A DNA stretch of 39,338 bases from Betaproteobacteria bacterium. GTDB lineage: Bacteria; Pseudomonadota; Gammaproteobacteria; Burkholderiales; Casimicrobiaceae. Below, piece after piece: positions 25,740 through 34,097 of the stretch. The notes beneath the pieces are model-generated. The model was not told the origin of the DNA. It saw nothing but the letters and a program-made list of their open reading frames with translations, and did no database searches. Both the position numbers and the translations under genes were made by a program. The stretch lies in assembly GCA_016717855.1 (NCBI GenBank), contig JADKEV010000049.1, forward strand, positions 1 through 39,338, given 5' to 3'. How positions within the stretch are numbered: position 1 is the first letter of the stretch; each line of letters opens with the position of its first letter.

Positions 25740-26507
25740 TCAGGCCAGCGCGGCCTTCAGGTCATCCAGTTGCCGCCGCGCGCCGGCGACCATCGACTGC
25801 AGGTCGGAGGTCAGCATCACCAGGTCGAAGCCGCGCTTGATCGCGCCGGCGGCGAAGGCGGCGCTGCCGCAGTGCATGCACGCCTTCTTGCCGTGCCGCT
25901 GCGCCGCCTCGCGGATCTTGTCGCAGGTGGCCATGTGCAACGGGTCGGGATTGTCCAGCCTGGGTGGCAGGCCCAGCGCGAACGACAGGTCGGCCGGGCC
26001 GATGTAGATCGCGTCGAGTCCCGGCGTCGCGCAGATCGCCTCCAGGTTGTCCAGGCCTTCCTTCGTCTCGATCATCGCCATGACGATGATCTCGCCATCG
26101 GCCTTGGCGACATAGTCGGCGCCGCCGTAGTGGATCGCGCGCACCGGGCCGGAAGAGCGCGTGCCCGTCGGCGGATAGCGGCACGCGGACACGGCCTTCG
26201 CCGCGTCAGCCGCGGTGTTGACCAGCGGCACGATGATCGCGTACGCGCCAAGGTCCAGCGCCTTCATGATCACCGCCTCGTCGTTCCACGGCACCCGGAC
26301 CACCGGCGTGGCGTCGGTCTGCGATACCGCCTGCAGCATCGGTAGCAGGTCGCTCATCCCGGTGGCGCCGTGCTGCAGGTCGATGCACAACGCGTCGAAT
26401 CCCTGCCGCGCCATCACCTCGGTGGTGAAGGTGTTGGCGACGGACACCCAGCCCATCGTGGCGGTCTTGCCTTCGTTCCATATCTGCTTGAGCTTGCTGG
26501 GGCGCAT
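25740..26507 (-). CDS. HpcH/HpaI-family aldolase
   Basis: 255 residues. The class II pyruvate-aldolase barrel is shown by FDALCIDLQHGATGMSDLLP (D-x-Q-H-G with the active-site His), VVRVPWNDEAVIMKALDLGA, VMAMIETKEGLDNLEAICAT (metal-binding Glu) and GLDAIYIGPADLSFALG (metal-binding Asp). Such enzymes cleave 4-hydroxy-2-oxoacids such as 2,4-dihydroxy-hept-2-ene-1,7-dioate to pyruvate (or oxaloacetate-like) and an aldehyde. It sits 37 bases after the SDR gene. Confidence 0.93.
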   Translation of the reverse strand: MRPSKLKQIWNEGKTATMGWVSVANTFTTEVMARQGFDALCIDLQHGATGMSDLLPMLQAVSQTDATPVVRVPWNDEAVIMKALDLGAYAIIVPLVNTAADAAKAVSACRYPPTGTRSSGPVRAIHYGGADYVAKADGEIIVMAMIETKEGLDNLEAICATPGLDAIYIGPADLSFALGLPPRLDNPDPLHMATCDKIREAAQRHGKKACMHCGSAAFAAGAIKRGFDLVMLTSDLQSMVAGARRQLDDLKAALA

Positions 26508-26544
26508 GAAGAGTCCTCTTTGGTTGAAAGGCGGTCGCGACGTC

Positions 26545-27267
26545 TTACGCTATGGAGTAGCCGCCGTCGACCGGAATCGTCACGCCGTTGATCAGCGCCG
26601 AAGCGGGCGACGCCAGGAAGATCGCGGTCCCCGCGAGTTCGTCGGGTTGCGCCCAGCGCTTTTCCGGCAGGCGCTGCATCAGGCGGGCGTTGAACTCGGG
26701 GTTCTCGCGGCCGGGGCGGCTGATCTCGGTCTCGATCCAGCCCGGGGCGATCGCGTTGACGCGGATGCCGTCCTCGACGTAGGCGAGCGCTAGCGACCGG
26801 GTCAGCCCGACGACGCCGGTTTTCGCCGCCGCATAGGCCGGGACGTGCGCGGCGCCGAAGTAGCTGAACATCGACGCGATGTTGATCAGGCAGCCGCGAC
26901 TGGCCTTCAGGTGCGGCCGGAACGCGGCGGCCAGCCGGACGTTGCCGAACAAATGGATGTCGACGATCTGCCGGAAGACTTCGGGCTTGTGCTCTTCCCA
27001 CCGGATCAGTTTTCCGGCGCAATGGATCACCACGTTCAACCGGTCGATCTTTGCGGCCAGCGCGTTGACCGCGTCGTCGCTGGTCACGTCGAGCAGCTCG
27101 AACCGGGCGCCGGCATCGAGCAGCGCCTGCGCCGGCGGATGCAGGTCGGTCACGGTCACGCTCGCCCCGTTGGCGAGGAACGCGCGGGCAAAGGCCGAGC
27201 CGATGCCGCCGCATCCGCCGCTGATCAACACGTGCTGGCCTTCAACAGAAAAACTGGGAATCGCCAT
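26545..27267 (-). CDS. SDR-family oxidoreductase
   Basis: 240 residues from ATG 27267 after AGGAG. Coenzyme binding is LISGGCGGIGSAFARAFLAN (the TGxxxGxG motif with Ser-Gly replacing Thr-Gly). The active site has INIASMFSYFG and PAYAAAKTGVVGLTRSLALA (Y-x3-K). The end SALINGVTIPVDGGYSIA is the usual classical-SDR C-terminus. The substrate is unknown. Asp at the end of beta-2 (TVTDLHPP) favours NAD over NADP. Confidence 0.93.
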   Translation of the reverse strand: MAIPSFSVEGQHVLISGGCGGIGSAFARAFLANGASVTVTDLHPPAQALLDAGARFELLDVTSDDAVNALAAKIDRLNVVIHCAGKLIRWEEHKPEVFRQIVDIHLFGNVRLAAAFRPHLKASRGCLINIASMFSYFGAAHVPAYAAAKTGVVGLTRSLALAYVEDGIRVNAIAPGWIETEISRPGRENPEFNARLMQRLPEKRWAQPDELAGTAIFLASPASALINGVTIPVDGGYSIA

Positions 27268-27303
27268 GTTTTCTCCTGCCGCCGGAGGGCGGTTTGCGTG
27301 CGC

Positions 27304-28536
27304 CTACTTTAACACCGGCCCATCGAAGTCGCGCCGTTCCAACAGCCACGAAACCGCGAAGCCGACCACCAGCCCCCAGAATGCCGCGCCGATGTTCAGC
27401 AGCGGCAGGTCGGCCACCGTCACCAGGAAGCTGACCAGCGCGCCCAGCGTGAAGCGATCCTTGAACGAGGCGTTGAACGCCACCTGCAGCACGCGCAGCA
27501 TGGCCAGCCCGGCCAGCGCCATGATGAAGGCCTTGGGCGCATTGAGCAGCAAGCGCGTGAAGGCCGGCGCCATGAGTCCGAAGGCGACCGCGAGCACGCC
27601 GGTGAACATGCCGGCGGCGTACTGGCGCGAGCGCTCGCCGGAGGACGTGAGGATCGCGTTGGTGGGCCCGGTCAGGCAGGTGCTCGCGGCGCCGACAACG
27701 GCGCTCAAGAGCGCGCCCACGCCGCAGGCCACGGTGATGGCGTCGATTGGCGGCTCGTGGCCGGCCGCCTTCACCACGGCGATGCCCTGCCCGTTCTGCA
27801 CGACCAGCACGGTGATCGCGAGCGGCACGACGAGCTCGATCATCGCGGCCCACGACCACGCCGGCATCTGGACGACCGGCCGCACCAGTTCGATGGCGCC
27901 CAGCGTCGCGGTGTCGAAGCGGCCGAGCACGGCCGTCGCGATCGCGCCCGCCAGCAGCGCGCCGATCAGCGGCGGCAGGCGCCGGCCCAGCGCCGGCAGC
28001 GCGCTCAGCAACAGGAAGGCGATGACCATCGGCGCGGCGATCGCGAGGTCGGCGTGCAGCGCGCGCACCAGGTCGAGCCCGAAGCGCAGGAACACCCCGG
28101 CCACCATGCCCATCACGATCGGCATCGGCACCGCCAGCATCGCGCGCCGCACCCAGCCGGTGGCGCCCAGCGCGAGCATCAGCAAGCCCGTCGCGTAGTA
28201 CGCGCCGATGACCTCGGCGAAGCTCAGATGCGTCAAGGCCGGCCCGACCAGCACCGTGCCCGGTATGGTCCAGAAGAACGCGAGCGGCTGCCGGTACAGC
28301 GAGCACATCAGGATGCTGATCAGGCCGTTGATGAAAAAGACGCCGAAGATCCACGACGACAATTCGGCCTCGGACAGGCCGCCGCCGGTGCCGACCGCCA
28401 GGATGATCGCCACCGGCGCCGTCGCGGCGAACACGAAGCCGATCAGGCCGTTCGCGGCATAGGTGGGCCCGAAGTCGGCGAGCAGCTGGCGCCAGCCGGG
28501 ACGCGGCAAGGTCGGTCGTTCGAGGTGCGAGAACAT
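27304..28536 (-). CDS. benE: BenE-family benzoate/H+ symporter-like membrane protein
   Basis: 410 residues of mostly hydrophobic segments. Family hallmarks are TYAANGLIGFVFAATAPVAI, ILMCSLYRQPLAFFWTIPGT and VVQNGQGIAVVKAAGHEPPI, then GAASTCLTGPTNAILTSSGE. BenE-type proteins import benzoate or related acids with protons. It is the first gene of the eight-gene operon, so an aromatic or similar carboxylate is a likely substrate class; no benzoate dioxygenase genes are present. Confidence 0.88.
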   Translation of the reverse strand: MFSHLERPTLPRPGWRQLLADFGPTYAANGLIGFVFAATAPVAIILAVGTGGGLSEAELSSWIFGVFFINGLISILMCSLYRQPLAFFWTIPGTVLVGPALTHLSFAEVIGAYYATGLLMLALGATGWVRRAMLAVPMPIVMGMVAGVFLRFGLDLVRALHADLAIAAPMVIAFLLLSALPALGRRLPPLIGALLAGAIATAVLGRFDTATLGAIELVRPVVQMPAWSWAAMIELVVPLAITVLVVQNGQGIAVVKAAGHEPPIDAITVACGVGALLSAVVGAASTCLTGPTNAILTSSGERSRQYAAGMFTGVLAVAFGLMAPAFTRLLLNAPKAFIMALAGLAMLRVLQVAFNASFKDRFTLGALVSFLVTVADLPLLNIGAAFWGLVVGFAVSWLLERRDFDGPVLK

Positions 28537-28742
28537 GAATCCCTTCGGAGATGGCGCGAACCGCCCGCGTCACCGGCGAATGTTACCCGTTGTTGCGCGT
28601 CCGGCGGCACGAGTTGCCACGAGCCGCCTGTCGGAAACGGCGACGGGTCGCTTGACACGAGGGGAGTGCGGCCAAGATACTGGCTCGAAGGCGGCTGCAC
28701 TCTCCGGTGCCGCATCCACGGCACACCTATCGAGGAGCACAC

Positions 28743-30293
28743 ATGTCGACAACTGTCCGTCCACGCGTTCGGAGAAGCGCCATGCCGCGGTTTCTGCGTC
28801 ACGTGGCGCTCCTGCTGGTAAGCCTCGCGGCCGCGGCGCCGATGGTCGCCCAGGCGCTTACGGCGAGTTACTTTCCGGTGCCGGCGACGTGCCCGATCCA
28901 GGGCGGCCGGGGCATCAGCGGCGCGGCGATCCATCCCGATGGCACCATCTATCTTTCCTGCGGCGACGGGCTGCTCAAGATCGTGTACAACCCGCCCGCG
29001 GCGCCGGTCGAGACCTTCATCAGCCAGATCGGCGGCGTTTCGCTGTACGCCGTCGATGCGGCCTTCGACAACAACGGCATCCTCTGGCTGGTGGGCAACA
29101 GCCAGATCACACGGGTCGATGTCGGCGCCAATGCGGCGCTGGCGTATCCGCTGACGGCGGCGCAGGGAAGCCCGTCGCGGCTGTTGATCGGTGCCGACAA
29201 CCAGGTCTGGTACCTCAACAACGGCAACGCCACCTTCGGCCGCTTCAACCCCGCGACCGGGGCGATCGCGGTCCTGCAGTCGCCATCGGGGGCCAAGCTG
29301 ACGGACTTCGCGCTGGCCCCGGACGGGCATGTCTGGTACGGGTCGTACGACAGCATGGTTGGGGAGGTGCTTCCGGACAACACCATTCGCGAATGGCCCG
29401 TGTCGGGCGGGAATTACATACCCTCGCTGGTGTTCGACGCGACCGGGCAGTTGTGGGGATCCTCCGGTGGCGGGGTCGCCCGTTGGGTGAACAACGACTG
29501 GGAGAATGCGCCTGCGGCCACGCCAGCGCTGTCGACATTCGTCATCGGCCTCACGCGCGCCCCGGATGGTGTCGTATGGCAATACGGCTTCGTGTATGGG
29601 CCTGGCAACGACGAGAACCAGCAGCGCTGGATGGTCGGCACGGTGGCGGTGGACGGCGGGCAGACGCAGACAACCGTGGTCCCGCCGGCCGGCCGCGGCA
29701 CCATTGCCTGGGCACGCTTCCGGCCCAATGACGGTGGCCTGGTGTTTTTCGACACCAACGGTTTCGTCAAGCTCTACGGCTTCGTGCAACCGTATGCGCG
29801 CACCCCGACCAACACCACGGTGACCGAGTTCTACAACGTCGACCTCGATCACTATTTCATCACCGCGAATGTCGACGAGGCCACCGCGATCGACACAGGC
29901 TCCGCAGGCCCCGGCTGGTCGCGCACGGGCATGAGTTTCAAAGCCTGGCTGGGCGGCCCGATCCCGGGCGCCGCCGAAGTGTGCCGCTTCTACGGGACGC
30001 CGGGGAGCGGCCCGAACTCGCATTTCTACACCACCATCCGCGAGGAGTGCGTGCTGGTCAAGCAGGATGCCGGATGGACGTACGAAGCGCTCGGACGGTT
30101 CTGGCTGGTGCGGGCAATCGGCAGCACGCCGGCCGGCTGTCCGGCCGGCACGCAGCCGATCTATCGCGCGTACAACAACCGCTTCGCGCAAAACGACTCG
30201 AATCACCGCTACGCGACCGACGTCGCGGTCTACAACCAGATGGTGGCGCTGGGCTGGTCGGGCGAGGGCGTGGTGATGTGCGCGCCGGTGTGA
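28743..30293 (+). CDS. Secreted beta-propeller (streptogramin-lyase-like) protein with C-terminal DUF5648
   Basis: 516 residues from ATG 28743 (GAGGAG upstream). A signal peptide follows two Arg-rich stretches (FLRHVALLLVSLAAAAPMVA). Repeated blade motifs of the NHL/Vgb type follow: GAAIHPDGTIYLSCGDGLLK, AAFDNNGILWLVGNSQITRV, LIGADNQVWYLNNGNATFGR and ALAPDGHVWYGSYDSMVGEV. From about 360 on comes the DUF5648 pattern: TEFYNVDLDHYFITANVDEA, CRFYGTPGSGPNSHFYTT, then YEALGRFWLVRAIG and YRAYNNRF. DUF5648 is often found on exported proteins and lytic or peptidase-like proteins. The function is unknown; it is probably a periplasmic or extracellular binding or lytic protein. Confidence 0.85.
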   Translation: MSTTVRPRVRRSAMPRFLRHVALLLVSLAAAAPMVAQALTASYFPVPATCPIQGGRGISGAAIHPDGTIYLSCGDGLLKIVYNPPAAPVETFISQIGGVSLYAVDAAFDNNGILWLVGNSQITRVDVGANAALAYPLTAAQGSPSRLLIGADNQVWYLNNGNATFGRFNPATGAIAVLQSPSGAKLTDFALAPDGHVWYGSYDSMVGEVLPDNTIREWPVSGGNYIPSLVFDATGQLWGSSGGGVARWVNNDWENAPAATPALSTFVIGLTRAPDGVVWQYGFVYGPGNDENQQRWMVGTVAVDGGQTQTTVVPPAGRGTIAWARFRPNDGGLVFFDTNGFVKLYGFVQPYARTPTNTTVTEFYNVDLDHYFITANVDEATAIDTGSAGPGWSRTGMSFKAWLGGPIPGAAEVCRFYGTPGSGPNSHFYTTIREECVLVKQDAGWTYEALGRFWLVRAIGSTPAGCPAGTQPIYRAYNNRFAQNDSNHRYATDVAVYNQMVALGWSGEGVVMCAPV

Positions 30294-30353
30294 GGCTCAA
30301 CGGATCGGCGCGCCACTTTGTAGTTGGACGCCCACAAACACAGGAAGCGCAGC

Positions 30354-30761
30354 ATGAAGATCACCATCGAGAAACTGGTCAAGGCGCCGATCGAGGCAGT
30401 CTGGCGCGCCTGGACGACACCGAACGACATCAAGCAATGGAATGCCGCGTCTGCCGACTGGCATACCACAACGGCATCCGTCGATCTGCGCGTCGGCGGC
30501 GATTTCTCGTCCCGCATGGAAGCCAAGGACGGAAGCATGGGATTCGACTTCGCCGGAACGTACACCAAGGTGCAGGAGCATCGGCTGATTGAAGCCTCGC
30601 TCGGCGATCGAGTCCTACTGGTCGAGTTCGATGTCGGCCCCGATGGCGTCATCGTTCGCGAGACCTTCGATGCGGAGTCTACGCACTCCATCGAGCAGCA
30701 GCGCGACGGTTGGCAGTCCATCCTCGACAACTTTGCGCGTCACGTCGAGAGCATCCGATGA
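30354..30761 (+). CDS. AHSA1/SRPBCC-family protein
   Basis: 135 residues from ATG 30354. It starts MKITIEKLVKAPIEAVWRAW with TTPNDIKQWNAAS, the START-like helix-grip fold of AHSA1/YndB proteins, then GGDFSSRMEAKDGSMGFDFA and a C-terminal helix QQRDGWQSILDNFARHVES. The fold binds hydrophobic ligands or, in Aha1, Hsp90. The ligand is unknown. Confidence 0.88.
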   Translation: MKITIEKLVKAPIEAVWRAWTTPNDIKQWNAASADWHTTTASVDLRVGGDFSSRMEAKDGSMGFDFAGTYTKVQEHRLIEASLGDRVLLVEFDVGPDGVIVRETFDAESTHSIEQQRDGWQSILDNFARHVESIR

Positions 30762-30792
30762 GAGCCTGGCATTGAAGGCACGGGAGACAGCT

Positions 30793-31602
30793 GTGAGCAC
30801 TTCCTCAACATTTGTAGCGGCGGACGGCGACGGATACGAGTTGAACATGGGACGGTGGAGCCGGATCCTGGCTCCCCGGTTTCTCGACTTTGTCGGACTT
30901 CCCGGCCGCGAGCGTGTCCTCGATGTGGGATGCGGCACGGGTCACCTGGCTGCCGCTGTGGCCATTGCATCGGACGCGGCGGAGATTCAGGGAATAGACC
31001 TGGCTCCGGAGTACATCGCCTACGCGAGGAGCCGGAACACCGATCCGCGAATTACCTTTGGGGTCGGCGATGCCTGCGCGCTGGAGTTTCCTGATGGCGC
31101 CTTCGACCGGGTGCTGTCCCTGTTGGTCCTGCACTTCGTGCCTCGAGTAGAGCAGGCCATCGCCGAGATCAAGAGAGTCACCAGGCCCGGTGGAATCGCT
31201 GGTGCGGCCGTCTGGGACGCTCGCGGCGGATGGGTCGCGAATCGTCTGTTCTTTGACACGGCAGCGGTGTTGGATCCCAAGGCAGGAGAGCGGCGAGCCC
31301 GCAACTACACGCGACCTCTCACGCGGCCGGGAGAGTTGGCAGCGGCATGGCACAGAGCCGGCTTCTGCGATGTTTCAGAGACGACGTTGCTCATCCGGAT
31401 GGAGTTCGAGTCCTTTGCCGACTACTGGGCACCGTACCTTGGGCGCGACGGCCCCGGAGCCGAGTACGTCCGAACCCTGGATGCGAGCCAGCGACTTCGC
31501 CTTGAAGAGGCTGTCCGCGCGGCCTACATCGATGGCGAAGCCGATGGGCCTCGGTCCTTCGCCGCGCTGGCCCACGCTGTCAAGGGTCGCCGGCCGGAGT
31601 GA
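30793..31602 (+). CDS. Class I SAM-dependent methyltransferase
   Basis: 269 residues from GTG 30793. Motif I is VLDVGCGTGHLAAAVAI, with the acidic residue of strand 2 in IQGIDLAPEYIAYAR and GDACALEFPDGAFDRVLSLL as motif IV. Motif post I is DLAPEYI and KRVTRPGGIAGAAVWD lies after beta 5. The C-terminal RAGFCDVSETTLLIRMEFES shapes the substrate site. Most similar in outline to UbiE/Methyltransf_11 small-molecule methylases. The neighbouring AHSA1 gene is 31 bases upstream, so the two are probably cotranscribed. Confidence 0.9.
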   Translation: MSTSSTFVAADGDGYELNMGRWSRILAPRFLDFVGLPGRERVLDVGCGTGHLAAAVAIASDAAEIQGIDLAPEYIAYARSRNTDPRITFGVGDACALEFPDGAFDRVLSLLVLHFVPRVEQAIAEIKRVTRPGGIAGAAVWDARGGWVANRLFFDTAAVLDPKAGERRARNYTRPLTRPGELAAAWHRAGFCDVSETTLLIRMEFESFADYWAPYLGRDGPGAEYVRTLDASQRLRLEEAVRAAYIDGEADGPRSFAALAHAVKGRRPE

Positions 31603-31860
31603 CGTCTGACACCTCGGGCGTTAGCTCGAACATTGAGGTTGTAGAAATCGAACAGGTGATTCAGCGCGGGCTGGTATCGATGCGCTTGTGGCGGGCCATC
31701 CGGATTCCCCCAGTGCGCACTCTCCAACCTTGCTGCCCACTTTCGTTCTGTGTAGGCTGGGGTTTTCTACAGCGTCGTTAGACATCACCCCGCGATTCAA
31801 GACTCGACCGAGTCACATCCACTGCGTGGCCGGTTTCCAGATGGAAGTGTATTGCACACT
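31603..31860. other. Non-coding region between convergent genes
   Basis: About 258 bases after the methyltransferase stop and before the stop of the minus-strand kinase. The only structure seen is a weak stem TGTAG...CTACA near 31747-31767. No terminator with a T run and no credible gene is visible. Confidence 0.4.
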
Positions 31861-33753
31861 TTACAAATTCGTACTTGGCGCCAACGCAACCCTGATCGTA
31901 GTGCCCTGTCGGAAGGCGCTCTGAATGAAAAGGACGGCCCCGATCAAGCGCGCCTGCTCACGCAGACCTGCGAGGCCGTAATGTCCCGGGTGCGGCGCAT
32001 CTGCGTCGAAACCGACGCCATCGTCGGCAATAGTCAGGGTCAGTCCGTTGCCTTCGGGAGATGCACGCAGCGAGATGTTGACGCGCGTCGCCCCGGCATG
32101 ATGCTCGACATTGCGCAAAGCTTCTTCGGCGATGCGGAACAGTGTCTCGGCCCGTCCGTCGGCAATTGCGCCTGCCTGCGCATCGCTCGTGTAATCGACT
32201 GGAATACCGGTGCGCTCGATAAAGCGTTCAACAAGATCGCCCAGCGCCGCGGCAAGCCCCGCATCGCGTACAGGATTGAAACGCATCTGGGCAATCGCGT
32301 CGCGCGCTTCCTTCAATCCTTGATGGGCGGTTTCCTCGGCGCGCATCAATTTCCTCCCCAATGCCCCGGGGTTGGTGGCGGAAATCCTCTTCAGTAGCCG
32401 AATCTCGGTGAGCATCGCCATCATCGAATGTGCCAGCGTGTCATGCAGATCGCGCGCGATCTTCAGGCGCTCGCGCACGACAACGTCGTAGCGACCCTGT
32501 TCCGCCAGTCGCTCGATCTCCCGGGTCCGCGCTGCCACGCGTTGATCCAGTTCGGCATTCAGCGTCTGCAATGCGCTGCGCTCACGCTGCAGCGAAGTGA
32601 GCAACTCGTCCAGTGCACGTCCCAGCCGTGCCGCCTCATTCCGGCCAGGAGGAACGGCGATGCGTTGTGTTGCGCCGGTTCGGACGGCATCGGCCGAACG
32701 TGCGATAGCTTCGAGGTCACGTGCGACGCGGCGTGCCAGTAGCGCGCCGAGCAACGCAACGAGCAAACCCAATCCAACCAGCACGGCAGCGATCTGGCGC
32801 TGTAGGGCTCGCGCGCCCTCAGTGGCATCCCGGAGCGGCTGCAGCACCACCACGCGCCAGCCCATGACGTGCAGGGCGTCGGACACTGTGGGCTTCGCGC
32901 GCGCGACCAGGTATCGACTGCCATCAGCGAGACGTTCGACATGCGATTCCCATTCGACGCTGGCACTGGTCACATTGCCAGCGGCGGTCGGTGTGGAACC
33001 ATCGGTCGTTTCAGAAGTGCTCTCCCAACGCTGGCCTGTCCGGCTTGCCGGCCCGATCAGCACCGTGCCATGCTCATCCAGCAACAGCGCTTCGGTACCA
33101 GCCGATCCTGGCTCCACACCGCGGAGAACGCTTGCGAGATCAACCAGCCAGCGAGCGCCCAGTTGCACCCCAATTAGCCCGACGAAATCTCCTTTGGTAT
33201 CGCTTACCAACGCGGCCAGGTATGCGACGGGCTGAGTAGCTCCGCTGGTTGCGCCTGACGGGGTACTCGTCGGTATTGGCGCCAGGCGCACATCGCCGAC
33301 CATCGAGGTATCCCGACCTAACTTGAACCACGACTGATCGGCAACGCTGGCGCCCTCCGCCACGCCATGGGTAGCGACAAGTACCCGACCTCGCGGGTTC
33401 GCCACACCGATCCACTCGAATTCGGGGGACGCTTGTTGCAGGTTATCGAGAATGTTCTGCAGGGTAGCTTTGTTTTCGTCGCGGAGTTCAGTGGCCAGCA
33501 TTGCCGCCAACACGCGTACCGATTGCAGTCGGAGCGCTATATTGAGATTCAGTTCGGCAGTGATACGATCGGCCATCCGGTCCAATTGTCGGTCGCGCTG
33601 GTCGAGCAGGTTGGTGCGCACGATCGCTCCAACCCACAAGCTGGCAACCAGCACGAGACCCAGCGACAATGCAAACATCAGCCAGCCGATGGCGGAGGCC
33701 AGGCTGCGGCGAGGGTCGAGGTAGCGCGCCAGCGGATGCATGAAGGAGATCAT
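31861..33753 (-). CDS. NarL-type sensor histidine kinase with extracytoplasmic Cache-like domain
   Basis: 630 residues. TM1 is at about 22-44 and TM2 at about 321-341 (AAVLVGLGLLVALLGALLA). Between them is an extracytoplasmic region with dCache-like features (EFEWIGVANPRGRVLVATHG, KGDFVGLIGVQLGARWLVDL). A HAMP domain follows (RRVARDLEAIARSADAVRTG). The HisKA_3 phosphoacceptor is in KIARDLHDTLAHSMMAMLTE (His about 437) and the HATPase part in IAEEALRNVEHHAGATRVNI with DDGVGF (Asp about 578). The gene diverges from a small ORF and a NarL-type regulator, its likely partner. GTGAC repeats lie in the shared promoter region. Confidence 0.92.
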   Translation of the reverse strand: MISFMHPLARYLDPRRSLASAIGWLMFALSLGLVLVASLWVGAIVRTNLLDQRDRQLDRMADRITAELNLNIALRLQSVRVLAAMLATELRDENKATLQNILDNLQQASPEFEWIGVANPRGRVLVATHGVAEGASVADQSWFKLGRDTSMVGDVRLAPIPTSTPSGATSGATQPVAYLAALVSDTKGDFVGLIGVQLGARWLVDLASVLRGVEPGSAGTEALLLDEHGTVLIGPASRTGQRWESTSETTDGSTPTAAGNVTSASVEWESHVERLADGSRYLVARAKPTVSDALHVMGWRVVVLQPLRDATEGARALQRQIAAVLVGLGLLVALLGALLARRVARDLEAIARSADAVRTGATQRIAVPPGRNEAARLGRALDELLTSLQRERSALQTLNAELDQRVAARTREIERLAEQGRYDVVVRERLKIARDLHDTLAHSMMAMLTEIRLLKRISATNPGALGRKLMRAEETAHQGLKEARDAIAQMRFNPVRDAGLAAALGDLVERFIERTGIPVDYTSDAQAGAIADGRAETLFRIAEEALRNVEHHAGATRVNISLRASPEGNGLTLTIADDGVGFDADAPHPGHYGLAGLREQARLIGAVLFIQSAFRQGTTIRVALAPSTNL

Positions 33754-33770
33754 GAAAATATCACACCAAG

Positions 33771-33807
33771 GTCACAAGTGACGAAAGTAACATCGAACTC
33801 GTGACCT
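33771..33807. promoter_or_regulatory. Repeated GTGAC sites in the divergent kinase/regulator promoter region
   Basis: GTGAC cores lie at 33778-33782 and 33801-33805, exactly 23 bases apart. An inverted GTCAC at 33771-33775 forms GTCAC-AA-GTGAC with the first core. The second core sits in TCGTGACCT (33799-33807), identical to two of the sites upstream of the yfdX-like gene. The shared sequence and spacing suggest regulator binding and autoregulation. Binding is inference. Confidence 0.6.
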
Positions 33808-33905
33808 GTGGCCCTCGCGAGCGGTGGAGGCATTCGGTAACGTATCGCCATGGAGGACGTTGTTGATCGCGTCCGTGCAAGCTTCCGGCGCTGGGATAAT
33901 GCGAA

Positions 33906-34097
33906 GTGGATGAATTGGTAAAAATGGTTGCCCAACGGGGTGGCATTTCCTCAGCCCAGGCAGAGCTTGCGGTCTCGGCGATGCTGGACTACCTGACGGC
34001 GCGGCTACCGTCGCCGCTGGTCGGGCGCATACGCGAGCAATTGGGCGAGGTGCCGGGTGCGCGCCCACCGGACGTCGGTAAATGGGGAGTCAAATGA
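33906..34097 (+). CDS. 63-residue protein translationally coupled to the NarL-type regulator
   Basis: GTG 33906 gives MDELVKMVAQRGGISSAQAE, then LAVSAMLDYLTARLPSPLVG and RIREQLGEVPGARP. The order of helices, the Gly-Ile-Ser turn and the Leu-Pro-x-Pro-[LV] turn resemble DUF2267/DUF2780-like small helical domains; this is a resemblance, not a firm assignment. Its stop overlaps the regulator ATG as ATGA, so expression is tied to the regulator. It may be an accessory protein of the two-component system, or simply co-regulated. No convincing Shine-Dalgarno lies upstream. Confidence 0.65.
   Translation: MDELVKMVAQRGGISSAQAELAVSAMLDYLTARLPSPLVGRIREQLGEVPGARPPDVGKWGVK

Noticed and set aside
30295..31773. 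Integron attC-like core pieces (GCTCAAC, GTTGGAC near 30295-30330; GTTAGAC near 31767)
   Set aside because: The first pair is too close together for an attC site and lacks the inner palindromes; the second has no matching RYYYAAC core at a usual distance. No integrase is present.
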